From Salvelinus alpinus (taxonomy: Eukaryota; Chordata; Actinopteri; Salmoniformes; Salmonidae): a stretch of DNA of 64,000 nucleotides. Every line of letters begins with the position of its first letter. Position 1 is the stretch's first letter. Positions 12,620 to 24,599 of this stretch are shown piece by piece. The translations under genes and the position numbers were made by a program. Under the pieces are notes generated by a model. It saw nothing but the letters and a program-made list of their open reading frames with translations, was not told the origin of the DNA and searched no databases. The stretch is taken from NCBI RefSeq assembly GCF_045679555.1, contig NC_092087.1, forward strand, positions 26,233,367 to 26,297,366, given 5' to 3'.

Positions 12620-15425
12620 ATTACATACAGCCGGGAGTAACTTTTGGATATCAGAGTGGCGGTAACTCACCAGCATTACGACCAGGAATACGACTTTCCC
12701 AAATCAGATCCTTTGTTCGTACCCCCCAGGGCAATTTGACTGATTCCAGAGGCTGATCCAAAACACCGCCGACGGAAAAGAGGTACTCGGAGTGGACTTC
12801 TAGTCCGACTCCGGAGGCGCACACACCACCCACCACCTCTGAGTATATTACTCGCTATTGTTCAGTCTCTGGGTAATAAACTTGATGAGCTCAGGGTGAG
12901 GATTTCCTTCTAGAGAGACATCTGTTGGGTTCTCAGTTCATCACGCAGACAGGAATAAATATCTCTCCGGGAAGAAGAAGGGTGGGGGTGTATGTTTCAT
13001 GATTAACTACTCATGGTGTGATTGTGATAACATACAGGAACTCAAGTCCTTTTGTTCACCCAACCTGAATACCTCACAATCAAATGCCGACCGTATTACC
13101 TCCCAAGAGAATTCTCTTCAATTATAGTCATAGCCGTGTATATTCCCCCTCAAGCCAATAACACGACGGCCCTCAAAGCACTTCACTGGACTTTGTGCAA
13201 ACTAGAAACCACATATCCTGAGGCTTCATTTATTGTAGCTGGGGATTTTAACAAAGCAAATTTGAGTAAAAGGTTACTGAAGTTCTATCAACACATTGAC
13301 TGTAGTACTCGCGCTTCTAAAACACTTGACCACTGCTACTCCAAATTCCAGGATGCCTACAAGGCTCTTCCCCGCCCTCCTTTTGGCAAATCTGATCACG
13401 ACTCCATTTTGCTCCTACCTTCCTATAACAGGAAGTACCCATGCTAAGGACTATTCAACGCTGGTCTGACCAATCGGAATCCACGCTTCAAGATTGTTTT
13501 GTTCACGCGGACTGGGATATGTTCTGGGTAGCCTCCAAGAACAACATAAACTCAGTCACCGTATCAGTGTATTTGTCTATCAGGAAGTGTATAGGAGATG
13601 TGCTACCCACTGTGAATATTAAAACCTACCCTAACCAGAAACTGTGGATAGATGGCACTATTCACGCAAAACTGAAAGCAATTGCATTTAACCATGGCAA
13701 GGTGACTGGGAATATGGCCGAATACAAACAGTGTAGTTATTCCCTCCGTAAGGCAATCAAACAGCCAAAACGTCGGTATATAGAGACAAAGTGGAGTCGC
13801 AATTCAACGGCTCAGACACGAGACATATGGGGCAGGGTCTACAGACAATCACAGACTACAAAGGGAAAACCAGCCACGTAGCGGACACCAACGTCTTGCT
13901 TTCCCGGACAAGCTAAACACCTTCTTCGCCCACTTTGAGGATAACACAGTGCCACCGACGCGGCCTGCTACCAAAGACTGTGGGCCCTCCTCCTCCATGC
14001 CCGACGTGAGTAATAGATTTAAGTGTGTTAACCCTCGCAAGGCTGCCGGCCCAGACGGCATCCCTAGCCGCGTCCTCAGAGCATGCACAGAACAGTTGGC
14101 TGGAGTGTTTACGGACATTCAATCTCTCCCTATCCCAGTCTGCTGTCCCCACATGCTTCAAGATGTTCACCGTTGTTCCTGTACCCAGAAGGCAAAGATA
14201 ACTGAACACAATGACTACCACTCCATAGCACTCACTTCTTTCATCATGAAGTGCTCTGAGAGACTTGTAAAGGATCATATCACTTCCACCTTACCTAACA
14301 TCCTAGACCCACTTAAATTTGCTTACCGCCCCAATAGGTCCACAGACGGTGCAATCACCATCACACTGCACACTGCCCTATCCCATCTGGACAAGAGGAA
14401 TACCTTTGTAAGAATGCTGTTCATTGACAATAGCTCAGCATTCAACACCATAGTACCCTCCAAGCTCATCATTAAGTCCCTGGGAGTGTGGTGCCAGGAA
14501 AATAACCGCTCACCCAACGTCAACAAAACAAGGGAACTGATCCTGGATTTCAGGAAACAACAGAGGGAGCACCCCCCTATCCACATCGAAGGGACCGCAG
14601 TGGAGAAGGTGGAAAGCTTCAAGTTCCTCGGTGTACACATCAATGACAAACTGAAATGGTCCACCCACACAGACAGTGTCTGTGTTCAACCTCAGGAGGC
14701 TGGAGAAATTTGGCTTAGCATCTAAAACCCTCACAAAATTTTACAGATGCACTATTGAGAGGATCCTGTCGGGCTGTATCACCGCCTGGTACGTCAACTG
14801 CACCACCCGCAACCGCAGGACTCTCCAGAGGGTGGTGCGGTCTGCCCAACACATCACCGGGGGCAAACTACCTGCCCTCCAGGACACCTACAGCACCTGA
14901 TGTCACAGGAAGGCCAAAAAGATCATCAAGGACAACAACCACCTGAGCCACTGCCTGTTCACCCCACTATCAAATAGAAGGCGAGCTCAGTACAGGTGCA
15001 TCAAAGCTGGAACAAAGAGACTGAAAAACAGCTTCTATCTCAAAGCCATCAGACTATTAAATAGCCATCACTAGCACATTAGAGGCAGCTGCTTGAAATC
15101 ACTGGCCACTTTAATAATGGAACACTAGTCACGTTAATAATGTTTACATATTCTGCATTACTCATCTCATATGTGTATATACTGTATTCTATTCTATTCT
15201 TCTGTATCTTAGTCTATGCCGCTCTGATATTCCTCGTCCAAATATGTATATATTCTTAATTCCATTCCTTTAAGTTAGATGTGTGTATATTGTGTGTATT
15301 GTTGTGAAATTGTTAGCTATTACTTGTTATACTTGATATTACTGCACTGTTGAAGCTAGAAACACAAGCATTTCGCTACAATAACATCTGCTAAACACGT
15401 GTATGTGACAAATTCAATTTTATTT
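12620..15425 (+). mobile_element. LINE, L2/CR1-like subfamily B, degenerate
   Basis: The 5' part (12620-12850) has the frame around gaccaggaatacgactttcc and two blocks encoding short basic segments. The endonuclease domain is partly readable at 13052-13447, with VIAVYIPPQANN, FIVAGDFNKANL and ending ALPRPPFGKSDHDSILLLPSY, which are the C-terminal APE-type motifs. A linker region follows (13441-13881), then RT from about 13949 ([50 protein letters not shown]). The palm segment carrying the FADD box is deleted at about 14475, where SKLIIK joins SLGVWCQENNRS. The C-terminal part continues to 14900. The 3' UTR runs to about 15425. Confidence 0.88.
13949..14725 (+). pseudogene. RT fragment of LINE subfamily B with catalytic-core deletion
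   Basis: This is a 258-codon open stretch. After the palm motif [16 protein letters not shown] it jumps directly to GVWCQENNRSPNVNKTRELILDF. The segment that should hold the PQG grip and the FADD catalytic box, present in the minus-strand copy at 54402-55274, is absent. The enzyme could not be active even though the frame is open. The C-terminal cysteine-containing part is out of frame at 14676-14900. Confidence 0.85.
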
Positions 15426-15429
15426 CATT

Positions 15430-17238
15430 AAATAATGGAAGGTGCACAATCCATGGCTGTTTCCAAGCTAGTTTTAGAGCTAGCTGCTCCAAGCAAACTT
15501 GACTTGCTAGAAAGTAATTAACTAAAGGAAACATGTTTTATTATCACCTGAAACAACATGTTCCTGTTTTAAATGTAAATGTAATTTTGCAATCGTCCAG
15601 GCTGTACCCACACATGTTTACACATGTTCCATCATGCAGCATTTTTTAAATATTATTAAGTATGATACTGTATCTCTATAATAGCATGCCTATTCCACAG
15701 TGGTGACTGAAAACATATGGTTTGTCCATAAGGTTAATTGGAAAACTGTCTTTCCCAGTTGCATGCAGTGCTAGTTTGGGGAAACAAATGTATTGAAAGA
15801 GAATGTGAAAACAGTAATTCGACCATTATCTGTGGTAGAGCATCCTCGTGTAATGCACAGTGCTGTCCTGTGGTCTCCATCCAAACTCAACCAGATAGTC
15901 TGGATGAATTAAAGGATGGGTAGACTAGTTTATTTTGCAACAGGAAGCCTCAAACAAAAAGCACACATCAAAATGCAGCCATGCTTCCCATCAAGAGTCA
16001 AAAGACAACATAGAATGCTGGAAATCCAAGCTCAGCGTGACTTTGGGAGAAACTTGAACACAGTAATGTAGCACATTTTAATATGGTAACCTACTGTTTG
16101 AACTCAGCTAGACAAACCTCAGATAGATAATACTCTTAAAGGGTAGTGGGCCAAAAAACACCACTTAACAGTGTATCTCAGAGGATCTCCTCAGAGATAA
16201 GCAGAATGGACTGACGAAATCATCAGGTTAAAAACTACAGCCTAAATAATCTAATTATGTTTAAGGATATTAATCTGTTGCTAATTTGTAATCCAATTCT
16301 GGTGTAAAATTATTTTGTTCTGGTAGAGCTTTTAGTATAATATGAAGGACTACGAGCATATAACCAATACAGTGGGTACAAGACATTGGACAGTTTTATC
16401 AGAACAATTTCTAGAGCTGGACTGAGCATATGGACATTCTGTAACAGAAACATATCTTCCAGTCTCTTCTAAAACCACACCAGAGCTCCTGTGGAGGATT
16501 AGGTGGCCAGTGTAACAGAAATGTATTTTTTTGTGACTTTTTCTAGCATGCCTCGAGAAACATAGTCAACATGTTAATGCTTCTGCCATTTTAATTCAAT
16601 ATAATCATATGCTGGTTTATTGAAATGTCCTCCCTCTTGATTTGAACACCGACAGAAGTATTTGGGGAGAGCCATAGCATTCAAATGCAGTTAGACGGTT
16701 GGTATGTACTTTTTATAAACTAGAATTGTTTTCCTGCGGTTTTCAAATAATTTTCAGTTTGAACCCTAAGAATAACAAAATGACAGGGTGTGTAATTTTG
16801 GAACAGAAACCAGATCCCAGTCCTGTACTGCTGGGCTTTGAAGGGCAAATAGTGGTTTCCAGGTCAAAGGGCAGCTGCAATAATCATGATCGTTTCCTTA
16901 AATACATTAATTAACAGTAGAGGGTCGTTATGCCTCAAAAAGCACAAAAATATGATTGACACCCACCATCTCAGATTGTAATGTATTCCCTGTGAATCTG
17001 GTGATGTTTTTTTCCCTCTGTTCAGAGAAATTTGTAATTGAAGTCGCTTGCATTATTTACCATAAAGTAGTGTGAAAGTACCACGTTTTGGCCACTAGGT
17101 GCCGCTGTCCCTGCTATACCGCCACACTCTTATCCATTTGATGGTCTCTTGTGTTTATTAAATAGATCACAGCATTTTCCTTTGCAACTTTAGGTTGAAA
17201 ACCAATAGATTGGTCTCAATATGAAAATAAATTGTGTG
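15430..17238. other. unannotated, apparently unique DNA
   Basis: AT-rich sequence with no convincing open frame and no recognised repeat. Confidence 0.4.
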
Positions 17239-17297
17239 GTCATCCTTTCGGTTACTGGCCCAGTGCTCTTACCCGCTAGGCGACCTGCCGCTCTGCT
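17239..17297 (-). repeat. tRNA-derived SINE head fragment, minus strand
   Basis: The complement carries the block cggcaggtcgcctagc followed by gggccagtaaccgaaagg. It matches the SINE head on the plus strand at 43151-43262 (cctagtggttagagc, cagtaaccgaaaggttgc). Only the head is kept. Confidence 0.7.
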
Positions 17298-17835
17298 TGG
17301 GATTGGCATGGGGTGTGGCGGGTCATTGGGTGGCTTTTGACAATTTTTAGGATCCTCAAGTCTTACTCATTGGCAGGAAAAAGTTTGATCCAAATCGGAT
17401 GTAGGGTGCTATATTTATTTAATCTTATCTGTAACCTATGTGTGCTTCTACAGCCGTATATCCATGTGGTCTGGGAAGGAAAGTATTACTTTATTAGTAA
17501 TCTAGTAATTGGGGAATGTCAGAGTTGGAAATGTATCTTGTCAATGGCAAATGCTTTCCATACTCATAAAGAGTTGCTCAGGTGGTAATAATACTTCTTC
17601 TTGTGCTGAAACACTTGGAAGTCATGCATACGTTTTCCTTACTACTGCTAGTAGTAGTACTAATACTACTACTGATTTTATAATACATTCATAATCATGA
17701 GAAATTAGTCTGAGAATGTACAGATTGCAGTTGATATTGGTTTTGAAGAGAGCAGTTACCAATTGATACTGCATTAAGACACTTTGGGAAAAAATAGTAT
17801 GGGAGCCACAAGTCCTGGAAAAAAGCAGAGGTTCT

Positions 17836-18245
17836 CTCTGTTCATCCCCATCCTTTCTCCCTCGCCCTCCCTCTACCCCGCCCTTCCTCTCCCATGCCCT
17901 CCTTCCCTCTCTCCTGCCATCCCTCCCTCCCTCTCTGCCCCCTCCCTCTCCCCCCTTCCTTTCCTTCCTCTCTCTGCCCTCCCTCCAAATCCCCCACCCT
18001 CCATCTCTTCCTTCCTCACTCCCTCCCTCCCTCCCTATCTGCCACTCTCTGCCCCTGCCCTCCCTCTCCCCCACCCTCCCTCCCTCTCCCCTGCCCTCCC
18101 TCCCTCCTCGCCCCCCTTTCCTTCCTCTCCCTGCCCTCCCTCCACATCCCCTACCCTCCATCTCTTCCTCCCTCACTCCCTCCCTATCTGCTACCCTCCC
18201 TCTCCCCTCCGTTGCCCTCCCTTTCCCCCACCCTCCCTCTTCTGT
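17836..18245. repeat. polypyrimidine tract, (CCCT)n/(CCTCC)n-rich
   Basis: About 410 bp made almost wholly of C and T on the plus strand, with many CCCTCCCT units. The long proline/serine/leucine frames on the plus strand and glycine/arginine/glutamate frames on the minus strand (for example 17622-18278) are products of this composition and are not genes. The minus strand has many runs of three G separated by short spacers. Confidence 0.95.
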
Positions 18246-18254
18246 CCGCTCTCC

Positions 18255-19620
18255 TGTTCCGGCTGCTCTGTGGGCCAACCTCCCTGCCAGTGGTTAGTAT
18301 CACAGATGGAGATTAGGAACACCCTGGTTGGCCATTGTCCTTTGCCATGGAGTCCCAATAGGACCCACTGAACATGATAGCGGTGCGTAATAAGAGAGAA
18401 CATTTTTTCACTCCTTTATCAGCTGCAGTAGCTTCCGTTGAGGTCACTGCCTCATGTCATTTAGCTGCGGCCTCCCCCCTACCCTCATCATCTAGACAAT
18501 CCGATCATGAACTTTAGAGGATGGGGGAATGGTGAAGGAAAAGAGAAGCTTTGAAAATCCTTTGAAACTTGTTAAAAGAATGAATTTTTGAAATACCTAT
18601 TTTCGTTTACCCAGGGTCTCTTAACCCAGACACACCGCTGGGACAGACCAATGATTTAGGTTAAAGAACATACTTCAGGTTTAAAATATTAAGAGATGTT
18701 AAGTTTGATGTGCCGAAAAAGAACACTTTTGTTGAAATGATACTCTCCAGAATGACAAAATACATTGAATGTGTTGAAGAATATACTGTATGAATCCATT
18801 CTTTCCTCCAGAGCATGTTGAAAACGGAACAGTTGCAGATGGAGAATTTCAGGAACCCGCAGGGCCAAAAGGGATCCCTCTCAGTCTGCGCACAGCCGTG
18901 TGTTTGGTTCACAAACTACAAAGGCAGTCCGTGGTCAGTGCTCCCTCGTGAAAGGAGCTAAAATAAAGTGTGAGCACTACAAAATGTCCAATAGACTCCA
19001 AACAAGAAGAGGGAAATGTCTGCAACAAACATGGAGAGAGAAAGTCTTGATTTTGTTTCTATAATATCTGTATCGTTTTTACGATAGGTAACACAGTAGA
19101 CAGAAGTGTATACAGCAAATAAACATGGATTTAAATTAACTATATGTTGCAGCAATGTATTTTATCCACTCTGCCTTGAGTTCATAGGGGCAGACTGGAT
19201 TGCTCATTTTCCACCAACAATGGCCTGGTTGAGTTGTTCCATTCTCAAAGCTAGGCATGGTGGAAGCCCATGGAACACAGACTTGTCATTCCTCCCTGAT
19301 TACAAGCCAATCAATATTTGACCACCAATAGCTGATTGTGGTATTTCTCCCTGGTCTAATATTTGATAATTACCCATCTGAATCACATTTATGTGAAGTA
19401 TTTAGGTATTATGTAAACATTCACATTAAAAAGAATGCCCAGGCAATAACTGTCAGTGCTGTTTTTCACCACCCCTAATTCACCCCAATCACCTGCCCTT
19501 TAAAGAGACCAGTACTTTTGTATACTTTTTAGCCAATAGTTCTGAAAGTAGCCCTCACAAACCAAAAGTGGTCCCCGAAATTTGCGCACTGTCACACGTG
19601 CAGATATGTGACCCACCGCC
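18255..19620. other. unannotated, apparently unique DNA
   Basis: No gene or recognised repeat seen. Open frames are short and of low similarity to anything I know. Confidence 0.4.
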
Positions 19621-19624
19621 TGGA

Positions 19625-21350
19625 TTCGGTCCTATGTAGCAAAATTTAAAATGGTGTTTTGTACATTGGATAAAATTGGAGACTCTGAGCTAGAAAATGG
19701 TATTTCATACACTGCAGTTGAGGAACAATGGGAAAGTAATTCTGCTTTGAAAGTTGATAAACTTGTAACCCCACTTTTGAGAAAATGGCCCTAGAATGTG
19801 TTGGTACATCCACTGGAGAGCTCTTTGTGTACATCTATGCAGCATCGTTCACATCCTCTTAAGCCTTAACCCCACCTATCGCTTTAAGGATTCACATGTG
19901 AGGCCATGTGCTAAACAGAGTGAGTTGTGTAGTAAACAACCAAACATTTCAAGACTAATTGGTAAAAGTAGTAGCCTACAATAAGGAAAAACTCAAGGTA
20001 AAAATACACTTTATCTAGTCCTTGGCCTATATCCTAATCTGACTTTGATGCAGGTTATGTTGTTCTTCACATTACAGTCTAAGTTTATTTGTCACATGCA
20101 CAGGATACAGAAGGTGTAAACGGTACAGTGAAATGGTTACTTGCATATTTGCATAACAGAAATATCAAAAACAGAAAGTGTCCAGATAAAAATATTTTAT
20201 AATTATTAGATGACGCTTACCCAGACACACTTGTCTAAATTGATGGGTCATGTGAAATAAATGCTATAACCACCCCCCCCAGCCACATCTAGCAAAGTAG
20301 ATGGGTCACTATTGTCATGAAATAAAATAGATGGCCATAATCACCCCCAGATACACCTGGCTAACTTGATGGGTCATGTAATCATCTGGCAAAGTTGAGT
20401 CTATTGTTTAGACATGTAGCTAGCTAGACAATGAACCAAGATATTCCTAATTCATACTACTACCACCAATACAAACTGATTTTCATAGCTGTAGTATGAA
20501 TTTGCAGGTAGCTAAAGCTAACCAACTAGGTTCAATGTTAGCTAGCTAGCTAACATTAGGCTATAACTAGCAATGCAAATGCATTTCTGATTTGAATAAT
20601 ATTATTACACCGATCATACACGTAATGTTAGCTAGCGAGCCAGTAAGCTAATGTTTGCTAGCTAGCTAATAGTACGCTTTAACTTGCTATGAAAGCTAGT
20701 TTCTGACAAAAGTAGAAACTTATATCTGAAAAGGTAGCTCTTACCCGTACACATGAACGCTTCGCAACAGATTGGAACCATTTAACTCCATTTTGTTTGT
20801 AGCTAAATCTTGTTTGGCCAGCGTTGTCAAGTCACTCCAGTTCACACTGACTGTGGCGTGTGCAGAAAGTAGCCCATCACAACTTCTTCCAATTGATCTG
20901 TCGATAGAGCCTGTTAAATTGTGGGCATCAATGTTGAGAAAGGTAGCAAAACCTTTCTAGTTCTCGATGGCTAACGTTATATCATTCAAAAAAGCCACGG
21001 TAGAAAGGATTATCAACACATATGGAGCAGCTCACATTATAAACAGAAGCATGCTAAATGGCAGACCAATCCAAACTCTTCTCCCAGCATGTCCAGGCCA
21101 TCCATCATCTCAACCAATCATGGCTAGCGGGAAGGTTCCTGGCTTTTTCCATGGCTAAACCAACTAGGCTTGTAATTTTACTCGTATTTACAGATGGAAT
21201 ACAAGTTTGTTATTAAGGCACATGAAAGTTCACATGCTCCAGAACAAATGTCTGCCCAAAAACACACAAAAAATATATATAATAAAGACGTTCAAATGCC
21301 TCTCCTGTAAAGTAGTGACTTGCAACATACGCCTAGCTTCCTGAAATGGG
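19625..21350 (+). repeat. large dispersed repeat, copy A (internally deleted form)
   Basis: The start (tatgtagcaaaattt, 19634) matches 21439, and the end (cctgaaatgggt, about 21339-21350) matches about 27210-27221, so this unit and the one at 21430-27221 share both termini. Copy A lacks the coding region found in copy B at 24.6-25.7 kb. Its middle has many GCTAGC palindromes (20530-20700). It serves as the unoccupied reference for three insertions in copy B. A short LINE 3'-end piece is inserted at 20079-20165. Confidence 0.75.
20079..20165 (-). repeat. LINE 3' UTR fragment, minus strand
   Basis: The block tatttgtcacatgcaca with ggtgtaaacggtacagtgaaatgg matches the reversed 3' end of subfamily A LINEs, as at 28450-28540. 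It has no counterpart at the aligned position of copy B, so it was inserted into copy A. Confidence 0.6.
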
Positions 21351-21668
21351 TGACCACGTCATTGCTCTCTCTCTCACTCTGTTGTGCGTGAATGATGTGC
21401 CTCTTGCTAGCTGTCACTGACTGACTCATAATCGGCCTTATGTAGCAAAATTAGAAATTGTGTTTTTTTACATTGGATAAAAGTAGAGACTCGGAGCAAC
21501 AAAATGGTATATCATACACTGCATTTGAAGAACAATGGGAAAGTAATTTTGCTTTGAAAGTTGATGAACTTGTAAACTCACTTTTGAGAAACAATGGCCT
21601 TTGAATGTTTTGGTACCTACTGTAGAGCTCTCCTTTGTCTACACCCATTCAGCATTGTTCACATCCTC

Positions 21669-23406
21669 TTAACCTCTAATTCCTCCCAAACCCGGATCCG
21701 GGAGCACCCCCCACAGTAAAAAAGCTGACTAGCATAGCCTAGCATAGCGTCACAAGTAAATAATAGCATCTAAATATCATTAAATCACAAGTCCAAGACA
21801 CCAGATGAAAGATACACATCTTGTGAATCCAGCCATCATTTCTGATTTTTAAAATGTTTTACAGGGAAGACACAATATGTAAATCTATTAGCTAACCACG
21901 TTAGCAAAAGACACCACTTTTTTTACTCCACCAGTTTTTTACTCCATCAGTAGCCATCACTAATTCGACCAAATAAAGATATAAATAGCCACTAACCAAG
22001 AAACAACTTCATAAGATGACAGTCTGATAACATATTTATTGTATAGCATATGTTTTTTAGAAAAATGTGCATATTTCAGGTATAAATCACAGTTCTACAT
22101 TGCAGCTGCAATCTGAAATAGTGCCGAAGCTGCCAGAATAATTACAGAGACCAACGTCAAATACCTAATTACTCATCTTAAAACATTTCTGAAAAATACA
22201 CAGCGTACAGCAAATGAAAGCCCAACATCTTGTGAATCCAGCCAATGTCAGATTTTTTAAGTGTTTTACAGCGAAAACACAATATAGCATTATATTAGCT
22301 TAGCACAATAGCCAGAAACACAAGCAATTTACCAGCAGCACAGGTTAGCGATCGTAACAATACAGCAAAAGATATATAATTTTTGACTAACCTTGATATA
22401 CTTCGTCAGATGACAGTCCTGTAACATCATATTACACAATGCATATAGGTTTTGTTCGAAAATGTGCATATGTGCATAAATCGATTAGATTGACTAAAAA
22501 ATACAGGTTGGACAGCAAATGAAAGATGCATTAGTTATTAATGCAACTGCTGAGTTAGATTTTTAAAATTAATGTTACTAGACATACAGTGTGCGTTACA
22601 GCCAGACTAGTGCCGCAATAATGGCGGACAAATGCGTTTACATTTTTCCACATAAATACGGAATAACATCATAAATAGCTCTTACTTTTGGACGAGCTTC
22701 CATCAGAATCTTGGGCAAGGTGTCCTTTGTCCAAAAGAATCGTTGCTTGGTTGTAAAACGTCGTCTTCAACTTCGGAATTAGCAGCTAACAATAGCTATG
22801 TGGCCACAACATGCCCAAATCCCCAAAACGCAATACTAAGGAAATTCCGAAAATAGCAATATACTCGCATAAACTGATATAACTCGGTTTAAAATAACTT
22901 CGTTATGATGTTTCTAACACCTATATCGAATTAAATTACAGACGGATATAGCTAAGGCCGATAACTGAGCGTTTCAAAATGCCATCTTGAGGTCTTGCTT
23001 TGCGCAATGACGAACGACGAAAAGAGAGCTCACTTCGTTCCTTGGCCTTTTATAAGCTCTGAGAACTACGTAGACACTCCATTCCACTTCTCATTGGTTA
23101 CTGACATCCAGGGGAAGGCGGGTGCAGTTCATGTCGACCCATAGGATACATACAGAGCTTTAAACTGATCTGAGAACAGAGCCTCGTTTTCAGACCTTCG
23201 CAGTTCCTGTCATGGATTTCGCTGCAGAAAGAGTTCTGGTTCACCCACAGACATAATTCAAACGGTTTTAGAAACTAGAGATTGTTTTCTATCCAATAGT
23301 TATAATAATATGCATATTGTACGAGCAAGAATTGAGTACGAGGCAGTTTAATTTGGGAACGATAAATGTCCAAGTTGAAACAGCACCCCCTGTAGTGTCA
23401 AGAGGT
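21669..23406 (+). mobile_element. non-autonomous DNA-transposon-like repeat inserted at TTAA
   Basis: Copy A reads acatcctcttaagcc. In copy B the same sequence is split after cctctta and resumes as ttaagcc 1.74 kb later. The insert begins cctctaattcctcccaaacc and ends gtgtcaagagg, so its ends are inverted (CCTCT/AGAGG). It contains two diverged internal repeats around cttgtgaatccagcca and gttttacagcgaaaacac. A reversed partial copy lies at 27750-28375. It has no coding capacity. A TTAA or TA target is consistent with piggyBac-like or Tc1-like movement, and I cannot decide between them. Confidence 0.75.
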
Positions 23407-23633
23407 TTTAAGCCAACCCCACTCATCTCTTTAACAATTCACATGTGAGGTCATGTGCTAAACAGTGAGTAGTGTAGTAAAGATTAAGACTAAAAGTGGT
23501 AAAAGTAGTAGCTTACAATAAGGACAAATTCCACAAACAGAAAGTGTCCAAAATATTAGATGACGCTTACCCAGACACACTTGTCTAAATTGGATGGGCC
23601 ACGTGAAATAAATGCTATAACCCCAGCCACATC

Positions 23634-24193
23634 CAGTGGTGGCAAAAGTACTACATTGTGATACTTGAGTAAAAGTAAAGATACCTTAATAGAAAAGGAC
23701 TCAAGTAAACATCACCCAGTAAAATACTAATTGAGTAAAAGTATTTGGTTTTAAAAATAATTATGTATCAAAAGTAAATGTAATTGCTAAAATGTACTTA
23801 AGTATCAGAAATAAATGTATAAATAATGTCAAATTACTTATATTAAGCAAACCAGAAGGCACAAATTGTTGCTTTTCTTAAATGTATTTTTTATTGACGG
23901 ATAGTCAGGGGCACACTCCAACATAAGTTACAAACTAAGCAGTTGTGTTTAATGAGTCTGCCAGATGCAGTAGGGATGACCAGCGATGTTCTCTTGATAA
24001 GTGTGTGAATTGGACAATATTCCTGTCAAAATGTAATGTACTTTTGGGTGTCAGGGAAAATGAATGGAGTAAAAAGTTTTTAAAAATCAGAATGTAGTGA
24101 AGTAAAAGTTGCCAATAATATAAATAGTCAAGTAAAGTACAGATACCCCCCAAAAATACTTAAGTAGTACTTTAAAGTATTTTTACACCACTG
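23634..24193 (+). mobile_element. hAT-like non-autonomous element, copy 2, 8-bp TSD
   Basis: The termini are CAGTGGTG and CACCACTG. The element is flanked by a perfect 8-bp duplication, gccacatc, at 23626-23633 and 24194-24201. The sequence without insertion is preserved at about 20281 (agccacatctagc). An 8-bp duplication is the hallmark of hAT transposases. The interior repeats aagtaaa-type motifs and has no coding capacity. Confidence 0.93.
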
Positions 24194-24213
24194 GCCACAT
24201 CTTGCTAATTGGA

Positions 24214-24490
24214 TGGGTCTCTACAGAAGGTGTAAACAGTACAGCCAAATGGTTACTTGCATAGTAGCAATACCAGAAATAGATAAATGTCAATATTAAA
24301 TATACAGTATGTACAAGAGCAATAACGATATCAGTGATAGATGAGGTAGTTATATGCATACAATCAGGGGTAAAGTGGCTGAGCAGCAGGATAAAAAAAA
24401 ATAGTAGCAGCAACGTATGGCGTGTGTGTTAGGAGAGAGTCATTCGAATAGAGGCACTGCAGATAGTGCTAATGACTGGTCTGTCCGAAG
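24214..24490 (-). repeat. LINE 3' UTR fragment, minus strand
   Basis: The segment running ctctacagaaggtgtaaac to gcagatagtgctaatgac matches the reversed 3' UTR of L2/CR1-like LINEs (compare 28480-28760). It carries no coding sequence. Confidence 0.55.
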
Positions 24491-24599
24491 CTGTAAAATA
24501 GGAAATAACAACAAAAAATTAGAAGACATTACAACATCAATTCACCTCCCAAGTTTAGATACAAATAATCTCATATAATGCAATGAAAATGATTTTCAC

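Noticed and set aside
17622..18371. Gly/Arg/Glu-rich (218 codons, minus) and Pro/Ser-rich (195 codons, plus) frames
   Set aside because: They come from the polypyrimidine tract, with no domain, no conserved start and open frames on both strands at once.
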